Assembly: GCA_900768845.1 (NCBI GenBank)
Contig: CAAGEK010000031.1
Location: forward strand, 1-20,311
Origin: Alphaproteobacteria bacterium
GTDB lineage: Bacteria > Pseudomonadota > Alphaproteobacteria > CAAGCB01 > CAG-977
Direction of reading: 5' to 3'
DNA length: 20,311 bases
In this document: piece by piece, positions 8,120 through 16,820 of the stretch
How the letters are laid out: the number at the start of each line of letters is the position of its first letter
Position numbering within the stretch: the first letter of the stretch is position 1
The notes under the pieces: generated by a model
What the model was told of the DNA's origin: nothing
The model's database searches: none
The model's input: the letters and a program-made list of their open reading frames with translations, nothing else
Program-made: the position numbers and the translations under genes

Positions 8120-10288
8120 GTGATTCTGGACGCCGAAAATTCGCGGGACTTGGCCGAAAAATTAAAGGAAAAGTTCGCCCTGACCGATGAAAAAGCCGCC
8201 GCCGTTGCCGATACGTCTTTGCCCGACGGCGTTGCTTCGCTCAGCCGCAAAGCGATGGCGAAAATCATTCCGCATTTGGAAAGGGGATTGCTTTATAACG
8301 AAGCGGTGGAAAAGGCCGGTTATACGTTTTCCCGACGTTTCAAAGGTGTTTTACCCGAAGAATACACGACTTTCATCAATCCCGAAACGGGGGAGTGTTA
8401 CGACGAGTTGCCTTATTACGGGCAAATTTTGGAACGCTATGTTCTGGGCGGTGTAAAGTCGGAGGAAAACAAGCTTTTCCCTGAAAAATATTACGGAAAA
8501 ATCAATAATCCGACCGTTCACATCATTTTGAACCAGCTCAGAAAGCTGGTCAACGCTTTGGTCAAAGAATACGGCCATCCGAAACGGATTGTCGTTGAAA
8601 TGGCACGCGATTTGAAAATGTCCGAAAAGCAAAAGAGGGAAGTCGCCAAGGAACAGGCCGCAAACCAAAAGGACAACGAGCGCATCGGTGCGGAATTGGA
8701 ACGGCTGGGGGTGAAAAACAATTATGCCAACCGTATGAAATATAAGTTATGGGAAGATTTGTCCGCCGATGTGACAAAGCGGTGTTGTCCGTTTTGCGGC
8801 AAGCAAATTTCGGCGGAAGGCGTTTTCAGCCCTGAATTTGAAATCGAACATCTGTTGCCGTTTTCCAGAACCTTTATGGATGCGCGGTCGAATAAAGTCT
8901 TGTCCTGCCGCCGTTGCAACCGTGAAAAGGGAAATCAAACGCCTTTTGAAGCGTTCGGTGCGGATGAAAGCCGTTGGAACGGCATTATGGGACGCGCCGA
9001 GTTTTTGCCCGCGGATAAACGGAAAAGATTCAGTCCTGACGCCATGGAGCGTTTCAAGGACGAAGAACAGTTGTTGGCGCGTATGATGACCGATACGCAA
9101 TATATGGCTCGGATTGCGCGGATGTACTTGTGCTGTGCGGCGAATCCGGTTCAGGTTTACGGTATTCCGGGGCAATTGACGGCGAAATTGCGCGACCATT
9201 GGGGGCTGAATTCGATTTTAAGCGATCAGCACGAAAAAGACCGTTCCGACCACCGCCATCACGCGATTGACGCTTTTGTCGTCGCTTGTACGGGGCGCGG
9301 GACTTTGCAAAAATATGCAACCGAACGCAAGGATTATTTCAAACCCGAAATGCCGGACGAAAAAGCTCCTCATCTGCCGTTTCCCTCTTTCAGGCTTGAA
9401 GACGTCAAGCGGTTGTTTGATACGATGGTTGTTTCTCACAAGCCCGATCAAGGCGATCCGCGGGGGGCGATCCGTAACGGCAAGACGGTGGCGAAGTTGC
9501 ACGAAGAAACGTATTACGGCATGGGCGGGGAAGGAAAGAAAGGATGTTACCTGTTGATACAGCGCGTTCCCGTTTCGGAAATCAAGACCGCGGCGGACTT
9601 GGATTGTCTGATAGACCAAAAAGGCACGGCAAATCCCATCCGCGTTTTGTTGGAGCTTTATCCGGAAAAGCCCGCTTCCGAAGTGATCGCGGATTATTTT
9701 GCAGAGCGCGGTACGAAAAAGGTCAGGACATACCGCGAGCGCAGTAAGGACGTCATTTTGCCTTTTAAAGACAAAAACGGAAAGCCTTATCGCTACGCCG
9801 TGTACGGCAGTAACGCTTATGCGGAGATTTATTGTCCGGACAGAGGCAAAAATAAAGGAAAATGGCAAGTCGAGGTCATCCCGAATTATTGCGCTCATCA
9901 AAAGGACTTTGTGCCGAACTGGAGGCATACGGACGCTCATGCCAAGTTGATCATGCGGCTGTATAGAAATGATATGGTCGCCTATGAAAAGGACGGCAAA
10001 ACCGTGATTGCAAGAGTGAAAAAGATGAGTGTAACTGGGCAATTTTCTTTCCGTTCTCATCTGATTGCAAAAGAGGAGGGGGATAAATTGAGCTGGAATC
10101 CCACCGCTTCAGGTATGCAGGCAGCCAACCTGCGCAAGATCCGCGTAGACGTTACGGGGCGCGTGTTCGATCCTCAAAAAGGAAAAGTAAAAGCCGGCGG
10201 TTCTGAAAATCAAACGAACGGCTCGCTTCCCTCTGATGTGGAAATAAAGCCTTTTTCTGAGGGGGCCGAGAGTTCAAATGACGTTTGA
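8120..10288 (+). CDS. cas9: Cas9 C-terminal part (REC end, RuvC-II, HNH, RuvC-III, PI)
   Basis: This is the same frame downstream of the amber codon. If read independently, the first useful start is GTG at 8120, giving 722 residues. A purine-rich AAAGGAAG (8101-8108) lies 11 nt upstream, an acceptable ribosome binding site, although it also encodes Lys/Glu codons of the ancestral protein. Catalytic E535, H619, H756 and D759 (full-frame numbering) are present. Whether this fragment is made is unknown. Read-through of the amber is an alternative source of full-length protein. Confidence 0.6.
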   Translation: MILDAENSRDLAEKLKEKFALTDEKAAAVADTSLPDGVASLSRKAMAKIIPHLERGLLYNEAVEKAGYTFSRRFKGVLPEEYTTFINPETGECYDELPYYGQILERYVLGGVKSEENKLFPEKYYGKINNPTVHIILNQLRKLVNALVKEYGHPKRIVVEMARDLKMSEKQKREVAKEQAANQKDNERIGAELERLGVKNNYANRMKYKLWEDLSADVTKRCCPFCGKQISAEGVFSPEFEIEHLLPFSRTFMDARSNKVLSCRRCNREKGNQTPFEAFGADESRWNGIMGRAEFLPADKRKRFSPDAMERFKDEEQLLARMMTDTQYMARIARMYLCCAANPVQVYGIPGQLTAKLRDHWGLNSILSDQHEKDRSDHRHHAIDAFVVACTGRGTLQKYATERKDYFKPEMPDEKAPHLPFPSFRLEDVKRLFDTMVVSHKPDQGDPRGAIRNGKTVAKLHEETYYGMGGEGKKGCYLLIQRVPVSEIKTAADLDCLIDQKGTANPIRVLLELYPEKPASEVIADYFAERGTKKVRTYRERSKDVILPFKDKNGKPYRYAVYGSNAYAEIYCPDRGKNKGKWQVEVIPNYCAHQKDFVPNWRHTDAHAKLIMRLYRNDMVAYEKDGKTVIARVKKMSVTGQFSFRSHLIAKEEGDKLSWNPTASGMQAANLRKIRVDVTGRVFDPQKGKVKAGGSENQTNGSLPSDVEIKPFSEGAESSNDV

Positions 10289-10323
10289 CTTGCTTTCTCC
10301 CGAAACAAAAGCAAAGGATTCCG

Positions 10324-11229
10324 ATGGACAGGATTATTGAAATTTCTTCGGATAACCGTCATTTGGCCGTGGAACGCGGCTTTATGACGGTCAGCGAAGG
10401 CGGGAAGGAAATCGGGCGCGTGCCTTTCGACCAAATCGGCGGCGTTATTGCGAACGCTTACGGCATTACCTATTCCAATAATTTTCTGGTTCGCTTGGCG
10501 GAACAAAAAGTTCCTTTGGTGATTTGCGCCGCAAACCATGTTCCCGTTTCCGTTTTATTGCCTTTGGACGGCAACTATTTGCAAAGTTCGGTTATGTCGG
10601 CTCAGGCGGCGATGAAGGAAACGACAAAAAACCGTCTGTGGAAAGAAGTCGTGCAAGCCAAAATAAAACAGCAGGCGGCCGTGTTGGAAGCTTTCGGGCT
10701 GGAGGCTAAGCCTTTAAAAATAATGGTTCCCAAAGTCAGGAGCGGCGATCCGGAAAATGTGGAAGGGCAGGCGGCACGGTATTATTTTCAAACTTTGTTC
10801 GGAAAAAATTTCCGCAGGGACAGGACTCAAGCCGGTATTAACGCTTTACTGAATTACGGATATACGATTTTGCGCTCCGCCGTCATTCGTGCCGTTGTTG
10901 CGGCGGGGTTGCATCCGTCTTTGGGCTTGCACCATTGCAATCAGTACAATCCGATGTGTTTGGCGGACGATTTGATGGAACCTTTCCGCCCCATGGTTGA
11001 TTTTTGTGTCAGACGGCTTGTCTCCGACGGTTGTGAAGACGTAACGGTTGATGCGAAAAAGCGTCTTGTGGCTGTACTGTCCGTTTCCGTTCCGACGCAA
11101 AAGGGAAGCATTGAAGCGTCGTATGTGATTATCGATTTGGCGGTTTCTTTGGCAAAGTGCGCGAAAAACGACTCGGAGAGCCTGAATTTTCCTCCGCCTG
11201 TTTCGGATATGGCGTTATGGGGATTGTAA
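10324..11229 (+). CDS. cas1: CRISPR-associated integrase Cas1 (type II)
   Basis: A 301-residue spacer integrase that acts with Cas2 to insert new spacers. The likely metal-binding residues are E147 (ENVEGQAARYYF), H204 (LGLHHCNQYNP) and E219 (DDLMEPFRP), spaced as in other type II Cas1 proteins. I chose the ATG at 10324 (MDRIIEISS), preceded by AAAGGA, because it matches the usual Cas1 beginning. A TTG at 10285 overlapping the cas9 stop would add 13 unlikely residues. It lies 35 bp after cas9 and 1 bp before cas2. No cas4 or csn2 is present, as expected for subtype II-C. The gene appears intact. Confidence 0.96.
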   Translation: MDRIIEISSDNRHLAVERGFMTVSEGGKEIGRVPFDQIGGVIANAYGITYSNNFLVRLAEQKVPLVICAANHVPVSVLLPLDGNYLQSSVMSAQAAMKETTKNRLWKEVVQAKIKQQAAVLEAFGLEAKPLKIMVPKVRSGDPENVEGQAARYYFQTLFGKNFRRDRTQAGINALLNYGYTILRSAVIRAVVAAGLHPSLGLHHCNQYNPMCLADDLMEPFRPMVDFCVRRLVSDGCEDVTVDAKKRLVAVLSVSVPTQKGSIEASYVIIDLAVSLAKCAKNDSESLNFPPPVSDMALWGL

Positions 11230-11230
11230 A

Positions 11231-11560
11231 ATGTCTGTTACGGGATACAATCTTATGTGGATGATGGTCATGTTCGATTTACCTGTAACCGATCCTGACG
11301 AACGGAAAAAAGCGACGGCTTTTCGTAATTTTTTATTGGACGACGGGTTTCAAATGAGCCAGTTTTCAGTCTGTTTTCGCTTTTGCGGTACAAGGGATCA
11401 GGCGATGCCTTTTGTAAAACGGATTAAGGCGAATGCTCCTCAAGACGGGAAAATCAGTATTTTGTTTTTTACAGACAAGCAGTTTGCAGATATAATAAAC
11501 ATCAGCAATCGCAAACCTGTTTCGATGAAAGAAACGCCGGATCAGCTGACACTTTTTTAG
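11231..11560 (+). CDS. cas2: CRISPR-associated protein Cas2
   Basis: A 109-residue Cas2 that bridges two Cas1 dimers in the spacer-acquisition complex. The ferredoxin-like start MWMMVMFDLPVTDPDERK, with the conserved Asp after the first strand, and the C-terminal DKQFADI followed by the short tail DQLTLF are typical of type II Cas2. It begins one base after the cas1 stop. It ends in TAG, so the amber codon works as a stop in this operon. Confidence 0.95.
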   Translation: MSVTGYNLMWMMVMFDLPVTDPDERKKATAFRNFLLDDGFQMSQFSVCFRFCGTRDQAMPFVKRIKANAPQDGKISILFFTDKQFADIINISNRKPVSMKETPDQLTLF

Positions 11561-11582
11561 GGCGGATTTTTGGGAAAATGCT

Positions 11583-11591
11583 TGTGGATAA
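11583..11591. other. consensus DnaA-box-like 9-mer
   Basis: TGTGGATAA is a perfect match to the DnaA box consensus (complement TTATCCACA). It is a single copy 23 bp after cas2, so it is probably incidental. Confidence 0.25.
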
Positions 11592-11629
11592 GTTGTTTAT
11601 AACTTTAAAAACCCGAATGGGAAAACATA

Positions 11630-11658
11630 AAAAAGCCGTTGAAAATCAACGGCTTTTT
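11630..11658. terminator. bidirectional terminator between cas2 and the array
   Basis: GCCGTTGA (11635-11642) and TCAACGGC (11646-11653) form a perfect 8-bp stem with an AAA loop. It is flanked by A5 on the left and T5 on the right, which makes it an efficient terminator in both directions. It ends the cas9-cas1-cas2 transcript on the plus strand and array transcripts on the minus strand. Confidence 0.92.
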
Positions 11659-11666
11659 CGTAACAG

Positions 11667-13416
11667 ATTATAGCAGATAAATACTTTGCGTCAAACCGCA
11701 ACAGATCGTTTGGAAGGGAATTTAAATCAGAGATTATAGCAGATAAATACTTTGCGTCAAACCGCAACTCGGCATAATTGCCAACTTGCCATCCGTCGAT
11801 TATAGCAGATAAATACTTTGCGTCAAACCGCAACAAACGTCGACGACATCTTTTAAACTTTTTAATTATAGCAGATAAATACTTTGCGTCAAACCGCAAC
11901 GGAAAGCTTTTTGGCTATGCTGTCGATCGGATTATAGCAGATAAATACTTTGCGTCAAACCGCAACTACTGAACTAATAGACAGTCTTGTTACAAAATTA
12001 TAGCAGATAAATACTTTGCGTCAAACCGCAACAGTAATGTACACGTTCCCACACCCTCATCAATTATAGCAGATAAATACTTTGCGTCAAACCGCAACTA
12101 CAAAATGTGGAGAATAGAATCAACTACTATTATAGCAGATAAATACTTTGCGTCAAACCGCAACTGGACGTCGATTTTTATTTTTCGGCGTTATATTATA
12201 GCAGATAAATACTTTGCGTCAAACCGCAACCAAGACGTTGGCTTTGTCCGGTTTGGGCGTTATTATAGCAGATAAATACTTTGCGTCAAACCGCAACTCA
12301 GGCTCTAAAACATAATTTTCAGGCAAAATTATAGCAGATAAATACTTTGCGTCAAACCGCAACAACTCCGAAACGCTATTTTTGGCTTTACATATTATAG
12401 CAGATAAATACTTTGCGTCAAACCGCAACAAAATTCCGTATATGATGCCAGTATAAGAATTATAGCAGATAAATACTTTGCGTCAAACCGCAACTGTGTA
12501 TTAAAACAAACATAATATGACATAATTATAGCAGATAAATACTTTGCGTCAAACCGCAACAATTGCAACACTTTTTTTATGATTTCTATCATTATAGCAG
12601 ATAAATACTTTGCGTCAAACCGCAACCCGCCGTGTTCGGCATTTGGGGAGTGTACGATTATAGCAGATAAATACTTTGCGTCAAACCGCAACTGGTTTGA
12701 AAATAAACCACCTTTTCCTAACAATTATAGCAGATAAATACTTTGCGTCAAACCGCAACAAAAACCGCGCTATGCTGAAAGCCTAAAAAATTATAGCAGA
12801 TAAATACTTTGCGTCAAACCGCAACTACCAGGTGCATATAAAGCACTTTGTGACATTATAGCAGATAAATACTTTGCGTCAAACCGCAACTATCAGGTGC
12901 ATATAAAGCACTTTGTGACGATTATAGCAGATAAATACTTTGCGTCAAACCGCAACGAAAATAAATTTGATAGATTTGATAAAAAATTATAGCAGATAAA
13001 TACTTTGCGTCAAACCGCAACTCATTTGTCATTTCTACCTGCCTTTCTTCTATTATAGCAGATAAATACTTTGCGTCAAACCGCAACTTGGTAAGGTTCC
13101 TTTCGTCTTACAAATACATTATAGCAGATAAATACTTTGCGTCAAACCGCAACATGCTTCTCTGTCTCATGAAGGGCCTGCAATTATAGCAGATAAATAC
13201 TTTGCGTCAAACCGCAACTTACAAATATACATTTGCATATTTAAAAAAATTATAGCAGATAAATACTTTGCGTCAAACCGCAACGAAAATAAATCTGATA
13301 GATTACCATAAAAAATTATAGCAGATAAATACTTTGCGTCAAACCGCAACAATGTATCAGGTACATATCAAACAGTACGTATTATAGCAGATAAATACTT
13401 TGCGTCAAACCGCAAC
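11667..13416 (-). CRISPR. CRISPR array, 27 identical 36-bp repeats
   Basis: Twenty-seven repeats that appear identical lie at 65-67 bp intervals (first 11667-11702, last 13381-13416). They are separated by 26 spacers of 29-31 bp. A 27th spacer (13417-13446) leads to a degenerate copy. The plus-strand repeat starts ATTATAGCAGATAAATAC and ends CGTCAAACCGCAAC. The tracrRNA anti-repeat shows that crRNAs are read from the minus strand, with repeats beginning GTTGCGG. On that strand every repeat holds TTGACG, 16 nt, then TGC-TATAAT at its 3' end, so each repeat is a probable promoter starting transcription inside the next spacer, as known for Neisseria and Campylobacter II-C arrays. Spacers look more AT-rich than the chromosome. 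Two spacer families are related in sequence. Confidence 0.98.
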
Positions 13417-13446
13417 TTTCTGTTAAGGATGGCAAGAACCCTGTGT

Positions 13447-13480
13447 AATATAGCATATTAAATACTTGCATCGCAAATAC
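13447..13480 (-). repeat. degenerate terminal CRISPR repeat
   Basis: Exactly 30 bp after the last perfect repeat, the sequence resembles a decayed repeat: plus-strand ATATAGCA, TAAATACTT and CGCAAA line up with gaps. On the minus strand it keeps TGC-TATATT, an extended -10, and TTGCGA upstream. A decayed copy usually marks the oldest end of an array. A second anti-repeat is the less likely alternative. Confidence 0.6.
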
Positions 13481-13497
13481 TCGAATATAGTATTCGA
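13481..13497. other. hairpin flanking the array
   Basis: TCGAATA (13481-13487) and TATTCGA (13491-13497) form a perfect 7-bp stem with a TAG loop, directly beside the degenerate repeat. No T-run follows on either side, so it is not a standard terminator. The stretch to 13677 otherwise holds only a possible -10 (TATAAT, 13575-13580) for msrAB. Confidence 0.45.
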
Positions 13498-13677
13498 ATC
13501 AATTTTCCTGTCGAAAAATGACATGGGGCGGGCTGTCGGGCATGGAGGGAAATTTTGCGGGCAGTCTGACAAAGTATAATAAAAACTGCCGTAAAAAATG
13601 ACGGGATTGTTTTTTCAGTGTACGCTTCTTATATCATTTCACGGATGAAGATGACAAAAAAAGGCTGGGAGGCGTAA

Positions 13678-14550
13678 ATGTTGGCGGAAATCATTTTGGC
13701 AGCAGGATGTTTTTGGGGGGTGCAGGCCGCTTTTGACAAAGTGAACGGGGTGCGGGAAACTCAAGTCGGTTATATCGGCGGGCAATCGGAAAACCCGACC
13801 TATAAAGAGGTGTCTTCCGGAAAAACAGGGCACGCGGAAGCCGTGAAAGTGACATACGACCCTTCCGTCGTTTCCGTTAATGAAATTTTAGACGTGTTTT
13901 TCATTTCCCACGATCCGACGACGCTGAACCGTCAAGGCGTTGATAAAGGAACGCAATACCGTTCGGCGATTTTTTACACGACCGAAGGACAAAGAAAAGC
14001 CGCCGAAGAAAAAATCAAAGAATATACTCCGTATTTTGACGATCCCGTCGTAACGCAAGTCGTTCCCGCATCGGCGTTTTATCCTGCCGAAGCTTATCAT
14101 CAGAAGTATTTTGAAAAAACGGGCGTGCAATGCCACGTTTATCGCAACGAAAAAATGTGGAAAAGGAAACTGTCCGCCGAACGGTACGGGGTCATGCGGG
14201 AACAGGGAACGGAAAAACCGCATTCCGGCAAGTATGTCGTTTTTGACGAAGACGGCACATATCGTTGCGGAGCGTGCGGCCAGCCGTTGTTTGATTCCTC
14301 TTCAAAGTTTGCGACGACTTGCGGATGGCCGGGGTTCGACCGTCCTTTGAAAGGAGCCGTGAAAACGCGCAAAGACCTCAGTCACGGTATGGTGCGAACC
14401 GAAGTCGTATGTTCCCGATGCGGCAGCCATCTGGGGCACGTTTTCAAAGACGGGCCTACGGAAACGGGCGACCGTTATTGCATCAATTCCGTTGCGTTGG
14501 ATTTTGAAGAAAAACGTATGACGCCGATCAGTTCCAATCAGTCGGATTGA
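13678..14550 (+). CDS. msrAB: fused methionine sulfoxide reductase MsrA/MsrB
   Basis: A 290-residue bifunctional enzyme that reduces both epimers of methionine sulfoxide in oxidised proteins. The N-terminal MsrA domain (residues 1 to about 155) has the catalytic motif GCFWG (C11) and YHQKYFEK. The C-terminal MsrB domain (about 160-285) has two zinc CxxC pairs (C197/C200, C245/C248) and the catalytic cysteine C268 in RYCINS. There is no signal peptide, so it is cytoplasmic, unlike the exported PilB-type fusions of Neisseria. GGGAGG lies 5 nt before the ATG. The gene stands alone, with the CRISPR array behind it. Confidence 0.95.
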   Translation: MLAEIILAAGCFWGVQAAFDKVNGVRETQVGYIGGQSENPTYKEVSSGKTGHAEAVKVTYDPSVVSVNEILDVFFISHDPTTLNRQGVDKGTQYRSAIFYTTEGQRKAAEEKIKEYTPYFDDPVVTQVVPASAFYPAEAYHQKYFEKTGVQCHVYRNEKMWKRKLSAERYGVMREQGTEKPHSGKYVVFDEDGTYRCGACGQPLFDSSSKFATTCGWPGFDRPLKGAVKTRKDLSHGMVRTEVVCSRCGSHLGHVFKDGPTETGDRYCINSVALDFEEKRMTPISSNQSD

Positions 14551-14857
14551 TACCGGTGTTTTTATCAAGTTCGCGTTGAGAGGTGTTTCTGCGGTGATGT
14601 TGACGGTCGCGACGATCGAATGACCTCCGGTTTCAGCCGGCGGGATGCTTTGTTCCGTGCAAATACGTTTTAAGGCGTTATCCGCCCGTTTCCGACCAAC
14701 CGGATAAGTGTCGTTGAATTGACAATGTTTTCCCCGTTTTTTCAGGGTCGTATTACAAATGGTACGGAGCGGGAATAAAATTATCTGTACCCCCGATATG
14801 AAATAAAGTATATATTGAAGGCATCAAATGACGTTTGTTTTTTGTAAGGGATGATCT
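14551..14857. other. intergenic region between msrAB and ugd
   Basis: I see no convincing gene. A minus-strand frame stays open across part of it and into the end of msrAB, but it lacks a good start and any family motif. TTGACA occurs near 14718, and TATATT near 14810 may be the -10 of the ugd promoter. Neither has a well-placed partner. Confidence 0.45.
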
Positions 14858-16156
14858 ATGAAAATCGGAATTATCGGGACGGGCTATGTCGGTTTGCCGA
14901 CGGGCGTCGGTTTTGCCGAACTGGGGCACGACGTTGTGTGCGTTGATGCGATCCAAGCCAAAGTCGACGCGTTGAAAGCGGGAAAAATCACGCTGTTTGA
15001 AGACGGATTGGAAGAATTGTTCCATAAAAATCTGAAAGCGGGAAAGATCGCGTTTACCACGTCGATGAAAGAAGGCGTCACGGATGCGGATATTGTGATT
15101 ATTGCGGTCGGCACGCCGCCTCATCCCGTGACAAAGGAAGCGGATATGAAATACATTCATGCCGCGGCGGAAGAATTGGCGCAATATTTGACGGGCTACA
15201 CCGTCGTCGCCAATAAATCGACGGTTCCTGTCGGCACGGGTGATGACATAGAGGCTCGTATCCGTCAAATCAATCCCGATGCGGATTTCGACGTCGTTTC
15301 CTTACCCGAGTTCCTGCGCGAAGGTTTCGCCGTTCACGATTTTTTCAATCCCGATCGGGTGATTGTCGGCGCGAACACCGAACGGGCGAAAGACGTTGTG
15401 AAAGAGCTTTACAAACCGTTCGGCGACAAAGCGCATATGTTGTTCGTAAAACGCCGCTCGTCCGAAACAATCAAGTATGCTTCGAACGCATTTTTGGCGA
15501 TGAAGATACATTACATTAACGAAATGGCGAATTTCTGTGAAAAGTCGGGTGCGGACGTTTTCGAAGTCGCCAAAGGAATGGGAATGGACACGCGTATCGG
15601 CAACAAATTTCTGAACCCCGGCCCCGGATACGGCGGTTCCTGTTTCCCGAAAGACACGAATGCGATGGCATATATGGCACGCGGATACGGTGTCGATATG
15701 TCGTTGATCGAAACGACGATCAAAGGCAATGATGCGCGCAAGGTCGCAATGGCCGAACGTATTCTGGAGGCGGTGAAAAACGTCAATCATCCCGTTATCG
15801 GCGTGTTGGGGCTGGCATTTAAAGGCGGCACGGACGACTGTCGTGAATCTCCGGCAATGGAAATTATTGAAGAATTGCTGAAGCACAACGTAAAGATTCG
15901 CGCCTTTGATCCGAAAGCGATGGAAACGGCCAAAATTTTGGTCGGGGACAAGCTGGAATACGCTTCCGACGCTTACGACGCCGCGAAAGGCGCGGACGTT
16001 TTGGCGGTTTTGACCGAATGGGAAGATTTCAAGTCGCTGGATTTGACAAGAATCAAGCAAGCGATGAATGCGCCTGAAATTGTCGATTTGCGCAATATTT
16101 TGAACAAATCCGAAGCGGAAGACGCAGGGTTCGGATATCGGGGAATCGGCCGCTGA
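14858..16156 (+). CDS. ugd: UDP-glucose 6-dehydrogenase
   Basis: A 432-residue NAD-dependent enzyme that oxidises UDP-glucose to UDP-glucuronate, a precursor for capsule, exopolysaccharide or LPS sugars. The N-terminal Rossmann motif is GTGYVGLPTG, followed by an acidic residue at the end of strand 2 (VCVD). The NKSTVPVGT segment, the SLPEFLREG segment and the catalytic cysteine C262 in GYGGSCFPKDT are all present. The C-terminal domain carries GLAFKGGTDDCRESPA. Length and motifs are normal, and the protein is cytoplasmic. AAGGGA lies just upstream of the ATG. It is not clustered with glycan genes here, and a terminator follows. A UDP-N-acetylmannosamine dehydrogenase is a less likely reading. 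Confidence 0.93.
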   Translation: MKIGIIGTGYVGLPTGVGFAELGHDVVCVDAIQAKVDALKAGKITLFEDGLEELFHKNLKAGKIAFTTSMKEGVTDADIVIIAVGTPPHPVTKEADMKYIHAAAEELAQYLTGYTVVANKSTVPVGTGDDIEARIRQINPDADFDVVSLPEFLREGFAVHDFFNPDRVIVGANTERAKDVVKELYKPFGDKAHMLFVKRRSSETIKYASNAFLAMKIHYINEMANFCEKSGADVFEVAKGMGMDTRIGNKFLNPGPGYGGSCFPKDTNAMAYMARGYGVDMSLIETTIKGNDARKVAMAERILEAVKNVNHPVIGVLGLAFKGGTDDCRESPAMEIIEELLKHNVKIRAFDPKAMETAKILVGDKLEYASDAYDAAKGADVLAVLTEWEDFKSLDLTRIKQAMNAPEIVDLRNILNKSEAEDAGFGYRGIGR

Positions 16157-16180
16157 TTTGCGCATTTGAACCGTAAAGGA

Positions 16181-16211
16181 AAAGCCTCCGTGTGATGCGG
16201 GGGCTTTTTTT
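16181..16211. terminator. terminator between convergent ugd and the TM2 gene
   Basis: AAAGCCTCCG (16181-16190) pairs with CGGGGGCTTT (16198-16207) with one T-G wobble, and a T7 run follows on the plus strand. On the minus strand TTTTCC follows the same stem, so it probably also ends the nnr-TM2 transcript. Confidence 0.88.
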
Positions 16212-16219
16212 GTCGTTTA

Positions 16220-16804
16220 TTAACCGAAAAACAGACGTGCCAAGTTAAAAACGCCCATAAAAACGAACAAAGAGGCTTTCACTTCCCATATAAAACCGAT
16301 GAAGGAAAGGGGAAGCGTTGCGGACAACATGAAAATCCCGAGCGTTTTTGTAAACGGCGGGGAAAAAGGCGTGCCGTGAGCATCCGTTTTGACAAGGACG
16401 ATTTCAAAAATGTTCCAGAAGTAAATCAAGGTCGGCGTCAGCAGGACAAACAAGGGGTTTTCTTTGAAAATCCTCAAAAAATCGAACGGTTGCGATAAAA
16501 AATAACATAAGGATGCGATGAACGGCAAAAGGAACAGACCGAGCTGGATGAACGCCCGTTTTTTATATCCGGCATAAAAATTATGAATGCCGCATATTCC
16601 CGCGAACAACCCCGAAAAATAAAACAGAAAAGAATTTTTGGGCGAACCGCCGGATTGCAAAGGAACGTTTTCTTGCGTTTTTTCCGGAACGGAATTTCCG
16701 GAAGGTCGGGCGTTTTCCTGTTCTTTGATATGGTTCATTTCCGCTAAAAAGGCTTTTCTCACCTCGAATTCATCGGAAGTCATATCGGGTCTGTTTATCG
16801 GCAT
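16220..16804 (-). CDS. TM2-domain membrane protein
   Basis: A 194-residue inner-membrane protein. The first 60 residues are polar and probably cytoplasmic. Then come a hydrophobic segment with the TM2 signature (FSGLFAGICGIHNFYAGYKKRAFIQLGLF), a second pair of hydrophobic segments (about 90-130, with IYFWNIFEIVLV as in TM2 domains), and two more near the C-terminus (about 150-190). TM2 proteins have no general assigned biochemical role. AAGGAG lies about 11 nt before the ATG and overlaps the end of nnr. The gap to the nnr stop is 16 bp, so the two form an operon. Confidence 0.82.
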   Translation of the reverse strand: MPINRPDMTSDEFEVRKAFLAEMNHIKEQENARPSGNSVPEKTQENVPLQSGGSPKNSFLFYFSGLFAGICGIHNFYAGYKKRAFIQLGLFLLPFIASLCYFLSQPFDFLRIFKENPLFVLLTPTLIYFWNIFEIVLVKTDAHGTPFSPPFTKTLGIFMLSATLPLSFIGFIWEVKASLFVFMGVFNLARLFFG

Positions 16805-16820
16805 TTGTCTTTGTTCTCCT

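Larger units (their letters stand above)
6995..10288 (+). pseudogene. cas9: type II-C Cas9 interrupted by one in-frame amber codon
   Basis: The frame runs 1,097 codons, a normal length for II-C Cas9, with a single TAG at 8081-8083 (codon 363). It is the crRNA-guided nuclease of the system. RuvC-I is LGLDLGATSIGW (D12). The Arg-rich bridge helix follows (ERRVARGMRRRRDRYIRRR), then a short REC lobe containing the TAG. RuvC-II is IVVEMARD (E535). The HNH domain has EIEHLLPFS (H619) and two CxxC pairs (CPFC, CRRC) that probably bind zinc. RuvC-III is HRHHAIDAF (H756, D759). The C-terminal PAM-interacting domain ends in LRKIRVDVTGRVFDP. Both sides of the TAG align to one protein with no frameshift. 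GAAGG lies 9 nt before the start. cas2 of the same operon ends normally at TAG, which argues against TAG being a sense codon. Confidence 0.9.
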